This document shows positions 42,344-42,378 of a stretch of DNA of 42,378 nt, piece by piece. The stretch lies in NCBI RefSeq assembly GCF_900129585.1, contig NZ_FQWF01000018.1, positions 1 to 42,378 on the forward strand, read 5' to 3'. The stretch is from Flavobacterium micromati. Lineage in GTDB: Bacteria; Bacteroidota; Bacteroidia; Flavobacteriales; Flavobacteriaceae. Within the stretch, counting starts at the first letter, position 1, and every line of letters starts with the position of its first letter. The position numbers and the translations under genes were made by a program. The notes under the pieces were generated by a model. That model searched no databases, had not been told where the DNA came from, and was given only the letters and a program-made list of their open reading frames with translations.

Positions 42344-42378
42344 CCACCCGCTTTGCTGGGGCAAGTTCTTAGACAAAT

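Larger units (their letters stand above)
41541..42378. other. Intergenic region between the ars operon and an rRNA operon
   Basis: 838 bases with no protein gene. From left to right: ars promoter and operator palindrome (to about 41592); about 300 bases of AT-rich DNA without recognisable structure apart from a weak CTTTAG/CTAAAG hairpin near 41762-41790; the palindromic hairpin at 41900-41919; structured element copy B (41945-42107); and tandem rRNA promoters (42205-42343) followed by the start of the leader. Confidence 0.7.

Noticed and set aside
1..42378. CRISPR arrays, prophage or complete insertion sequences
   Set aside because: No regularly spaced repeats, phage genes or transposase were found on reading both strands.

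Overview
The window looks like chromosomal DNA of a Flavobacterium-like member of the Bacteroidota. The evidence is the AT-rich base composition, promoters of the Bacteroidota type (TTG, 19-20 bases, TAnnTTTG), a SusC/SusD pair, a secreted nuclease with a type IX secretion C-terminal sorting domain, a bacillithiol deacetylase, and the general lack of Shine-Dalgarno sequences. No prophage, CRISPR array, intact transposase or integrase was found. Most genes are ordinary housekeeping or metabolic genes; the more unusual signals are in their order, in intergenic DNA and inside a few coding regions.

Layout. 0.2-1.2 kb: a YihY/BrkB membrane protein. 8.3-1.4 kb (minus strand): a fatty-acid beta-oxidation operon, marR - FadB-type fusion enzyme - DUF1016/YhcG PD-(D/E)XK nuclease - thiolase - acyl-CoA dehydrogenase. 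A long-chain acyl-CoA ligase (10.2-8.5 kb) and a divergent NAD(P)H-dependent flavin oxidoreductase (10.6-11.6 kb) lie beside it. Near-identical palindromes sit at the same distance from the -7 elements of the marR and flavin oxidoreductase promoters, so both are probably controlled by the MarR protein. 11.6-14.3 kb: a DoxX protein, a long AT-rich gene-free stretch and a LysR regulator. 18.2-14.4 kb: purL, with two short repeat-derived in-frame insertions. 20.3-18.5 and 21.9-20.4 kb: a secreted endonuclease I and a beta-helix lipoprotein. 22.0-23.5 kb: a hotdog thioesterase coupled to isochorismate synthase (menaquinone pathway). 23.7-24.6 kb: bshB1 and tRNA-His.

24.7-30.9 kb is a minus-strand group of mostly exported hydrolases: M28 peptidase, DUF3667 protein, dienelactone hydrolase, penicillin-acylase-family enzyme and cyanophycinase. 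31.1-34.2 kb holds an Lrp/AsnC regulator (followed by a possible tiny lipopeptide ORF) divergent from rocD-arginase. Together with the cyanophycinase this suggests a route from arginine-rich polymer to glutamate semialdehyde. 38.6-34.2 kb is a SusC/SusD pair with no enzyme partner. 41.5-39.0 kb is an arsenic operon, arsR - DUF6428-like - LMW-phosphatase-type arsC - acr3, in which the DUF6428-like gene carries a one-base frameshift that cuts off a Cys-rich tail. The window ends in the tandem promoters and leader of an rRNA operon whose genes lie beyond position 42378.

Two divergent copies of a structured intergenic element (about 24717-24831 on plus and 41945-42107 on minus) share two conserved blocks around a variable hairpin. 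With the shared MarR operator and the nuclease inserted in the beta-oxidation operon, this is the most interesting material in the window.
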